NCBI GenBank assembly: GCA_035460965.1
Contig: DATHWB010000274.1
Location: forward strand, 1 to 8,695
Direction of reading: 5' to 3'
DNA length: 8,695 nt
Source: DATHWB01 sp035460965
GTDB taxonomy: Bacteria; Actinomycetota; Acidimicrobiia; Spongiisociales; ZC4RG35
Every line of letters starts with the position of its first letter. Within the stretch, counting starts at the first letter, position 1. The position numbers and the translations under genes are program-made. The notes below the pieces were generated by a model. It made no database searches. It saw only the letters and a list, made by a program, of their open reading frames with translations, and was not told where the DNA came from. Positions 7,901-8,695 of the stretch are shown here, in pieces.

Positions 7901-8196
7901 GTCCTCAGTTCCGATCCGAGGCGAGCCATGTCCAAGCCGGCACGTACCGCACGCTCGGCGTCGTCCTCACTCGCCACCGGCGCACCGAAGAGTGACAGGA
8001 TCCCGTCACCCATCAGGCGAGCGACCGTCCCGCCATAGCGCTCCGTGGCGGCGGACATGGCACCGAGGGCCGCGCCGGCCAACTCGGCCCAGTCCTCGGG
8101 ATCGAGTCCCTCGGCGACCGCGGTGGAGTCGACCAGGTCGGCGAACAACACCGTGACGATTCGTCTCTCGGAGTGGCCGGACGGGGGTACGTCCAC
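4960..8196 (-). CDS. Class III nucleotide cyclase fused to STAND-like AAA ATPase and TPR-like tail
   Basis: This 1078-residue cytoplasmic signalling protein has no membrane segments. The cyclase homology domain (about 10-195) has metal-binding Asp20 (FADLVDST) and Asp64 (LMGDGILSLFG), and transition-state Asn145 and Arg149 (LGDAANLAARLE). An AAA_16/STAND module follows: FVGREEE (211-217), Walker A GEAGIGKS (240-247), Walker B LLVVLDDLHWAD (349-360, Asp354-Asp355), and AAGNPFFLEEL (442-452). From about 570 to the end are Ala-rich helix pairs typical of TPR-like repeats. No C-terminal LuxR helix-turn-helix is seen. The family probably couples nucleotide- and ligand-driven oligomerisation to cyclic-nucleotide synthesis. 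The substrate-specifying Lys and Asp are replaced by Arg60 and Thr138, so the product is uncertain. GTG 8196 lacks a Shine-Dalgarno sequence and follows a TAnnnT box by 6 nt. The stop overlaps the zinc-finger ATG. Confidence 0.92.
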   Translation of the reverse strand: MDVPPSGHSERRIVTVLFADLVDSTAVAEGLDPEDWAELAGAALGAMSAATERYGGTVARLMGDGILSLFGAPVASEDDAERAVRAGLDMARLGSELRTRAASIGVSLQPDQLQVRVGIATGYVVAGTVGSARASEYTVLGDAANLAARLEKLAPPGRVLIGPVTRHTVGDKLDVEALPGLLVKGKQHTVDAYLVERVLDTVDRPAAPGTFVGREEEVALLVGLVDQAVLGRGSIATVLGEAGIGKSRLMDEVVAVSASRFQDLAVARTSVSPYESGVAYAPIRRILEQLAALGDLDAHLMSVPAERTALVREAMAALEQEGAGATDAESMRIALAESVGAVLRVHAALLVVLDDLHWADAASVDLVSAAFPLTERHPLSVVLVMRPEPSSAAWRTRHHAETEFPHRHTDLRVGPLTETDARLVIRSMGAPGELVATVVERAAGNPFFLEELARDLKEETGEKSQVPATLQRLMQARFDRIPAAARLTLEIAAVAGERVTERMLEETTGRSVDDDLHELMRERLLTRDSGAHRTYRFVHSLARESAYQSIPRRRRREMHGSVGAVLEREGDVAPALLSFQFREAGDTHKALRYGLEAAEEASRLGAFVDACRHYDDALAIAPEGDPIVVRLLLGRGRSRDITGDIDGAISDLEQALSVLSGDDELEWRIRVALGEAWAARDYHQTGDQFAAALEVARRTGVAPMVGTSLNRLGNWYANAVDPAEAIGLHTEALVLFERIDSAAGRAATHDLLGMASLIGGDFQQAHSNFMTAVQEFREIEDVRGTIGALVGAAIGAPTYQNIDVPFVEPSDALRRLDEAVAMAGSIGWAAGETFALFMRSQVRASTGSLGAGLADARTALETARRIGHHQWEVAALMCLSAAAGDALDAEAARAAAADAVARADGVGSLNWVLAAAAVAARSAIEAGRAADAEEVLAGALGRHGVERFGARRNCVAMRAWAAAARGEGRRALSVLEGLGESSPLLAYIRGTAARQSGDSATALSQFELGAAAAERWGMVPMAWRLHLAAVGVGGGEGHLTSAADHLARCVDSLDAPEAARFAAAAERMLESRRKEGSK
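4971..4976 (-). promoter_or_regulatory. Strong Shine-Dalgarno sequence for the zinc-finger gene inside the cyclase 3' end
   Basis: AGGAGG lies in the last codons of the cyclase, 7 nt before ATG 4963. Together with the ATGA stop/start overlap it supports termination-reinitiation plus independent ribosome loading. It is one of only two strong Shine-Dalgarno sites in the window, which suggests the small protein is made in excess of the cyclase. Confidence 0.8.
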
Positions 8197-8202
8197 CGGC
8201 CG

Positions 8203-8208
8203 AGTCTA
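8203..8208 (-). promoter_or_regulatory. Candidate leaderless promoter -10 box, cyclase gene
   Basis: TAGACT on the minus strand (8208-8203) fits TAnnnT and ends exactly 6 nt before GTG 8196. No Shine-Dalgarno sequence lies between them. The spacing and flanking CGG match the lipoprotein promoter. No good -35 is seen at 17-18 nt, as is common in high-GC actinobacteria. Confidence 0.45.
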
Positions 8209-8253
8209 CGGACGACCCGGCCGCCGTGCCGAGAACCCCGGTTCCATGAGGTG

Positions 8254-8271
8254 CCGGGAGGGAACCTCCGG
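8254..8271. promoter_or_regulatory. Inverted repeat in the cyclase/MFS divergent promoter
   Basis: CCGG-(G)-AGG-GAA-CCT-CCGG: 7-bp arms with one unpaired G and a 3-nt loop, ending just before the TACTGT box of the MFS gene. A second repeat overlaps it (GGTTCC 8240-8245 with GGAACC 8261-8266). It could be an operator or a hairpin. It has no T-tract, so an intrinsic terminator is unlikely. Confidence 0.35.
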
Positions 8272-8272
8272 T

Positions 8273-8278
8273 TACTGT
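8273..8278 (+). promoter_or_regulatory. Candidate leaderless promoter -10 box, MFS gene
   Basis: TACTGT (TAnnnT) ends 8 nt before ATG 8287. There is no Shine-Dalgarno sequence in the gap, so the transcript may start at or within a couple of bases of the ATG. No convincing -35 is visible. Confidence 0.4.
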
Positions 8279-8286
8279 CGCCGGCG

Positions 8287-8695
8287 ATGAAGAACGACCG
8301 CCGCACGATCTTCGGCTGGGCGATGTACGACTGGGCGAACTCGGCGTACTCCACCGTGATCGCCGGCGCCGTCCTGCCGGCATACTTCGTCAGCGAGGTC
8401 GTCGGCGAGTCGGGATGGAACGGCCGGTCGGGCGAGTCGCTGTTCGGGTTGACGGTGGCACTGGGGACGCTCCTCCTGTTCCTGGCGATGCCGGTACTGG
8501 GGGCGATCGCCGATTTCTCGGCTTCCAAGCGGCGCTTCCTGCGGGTCTTCGCCTACGGCGGGTCGCTGTTCACGGCCGCCCTCTTCATGGCCACCAGCGG
8601 CAACGTCCTGGCCACCCTCGGGTTGTTCCTCCTCGCCCAGGTGGGCTTCGTGGGCGCCAACGTCTTCTACGACGGGTTCCTGCCGGACATCTCCA
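8287..8695 (+). CDS. UMF1/Atg22-like MFS transporter, N-terminal part
   Basis: The first 136 codons of a membrane transporter are present, and the frame runs off the right edge. The N-terminus IFGWAMYDWANSAYSTVI, the LPAYF that follows and the downstream NVFYDGFLPDI match the UMF1/vacuole-effluxer (Atg22-like) branch of the major facilitator superfamily. Hydrophobic segments lie at about residues 24-38, 52-74, 86-105 and from 108 on. A loop GAIADFSASKRR after the second segment resembles MFS motif A. Bacterial members have no well-established substrate. ATG 8287 is chosen because it precedes the conserved GWAMYDWANSAY block by the usual few residues. It is divergent from the cyclase with a 90-bp gap, and shared regulation is possible but unproven. 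Confidence 0.88.
   Translation, partial: MKNDRRTIFGWAMYDWANSAYSTVIAGAVLPAYFVSEVVGESGWNGRSGESLFGLTVALGTLLLFLAMPVLGAIADFSASKRRFLRVFAYGGSLFTAALFMATSGNVLATLGLFLLAQVGFVGANVFYDGFLPDIS

Overview
The window looks like chromosomal DNA from a high-GC actinobacterium. The long Thr/Pro spacer behind the lipobox of the sugar-dehydrogenase-like lipoprotein, the cyclase-ATPase-TPR regulator and the apparently leaderless starts all suit Acidimicrobiia or a relative, but that placement is inference. I see no rRNA, tRNA, CRISPR array, insertion sequence or phage gene. Coding density is very high and gene joins are tight.

Region 1 (1-2878, minus strand) is a three-gene operon read right to left: an APC-superfamily amino-acid permease, an AbiEii-like nucleotidyltransferase of a conserved unknown family, and an Icc-type metallophosphoesterase that runs off the left edge. 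The genes overlap by 4 nt and by 1 nt, so translational coupling is likely. An Lrp/AsnC regulator (2998-3477, plus strand) is divergent from the permease. Their shared intergenic region holds a 19-bp near-perfect palindrome that is a good candidate operator. The simplest reading is amino-acid-responsive control of the permease operon.

Region 2 (3480-4646, minus) is a secreted lipoprotein with a PQQ-type glucose/sorbosone dehydrogenase beta-propeller on a Thr-rich stalk. It converges on the Lrp gene with only 2 nt between the two stop codons. Its start codon lacks a Shine-Dalgarno sequence and sits 6 nt after a TAnnnT box, which lies inside a 15-bp palindrome.

Region 3 (4700-8196, minus) is a two-gene unit: a 1078-residue class III nucleotide cyclase fused to a STAND-like AAA ATPase and a TPR-like helical tail, followed by an 87-residue UBP-type zinc finger whose ATG overlaps the cyclase stop (ATGA). 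The cyclase keeps its metal-binding and transition-state residues but not the canonical adenine-specifying Lys/Asp pair. The zinc finger keeps all the zinc ligands but not the CGR motif of ubiquitin-binding relatives. This coupled pair is the most interesting part of the window.

Region 4 (8287 to the right edge, plus) is the start of a UMF1/Atg22-like MFS transporter, divergent from the cyclase. Both flanking genes appear to have leaderless-type promoters within the 90-bp gap.
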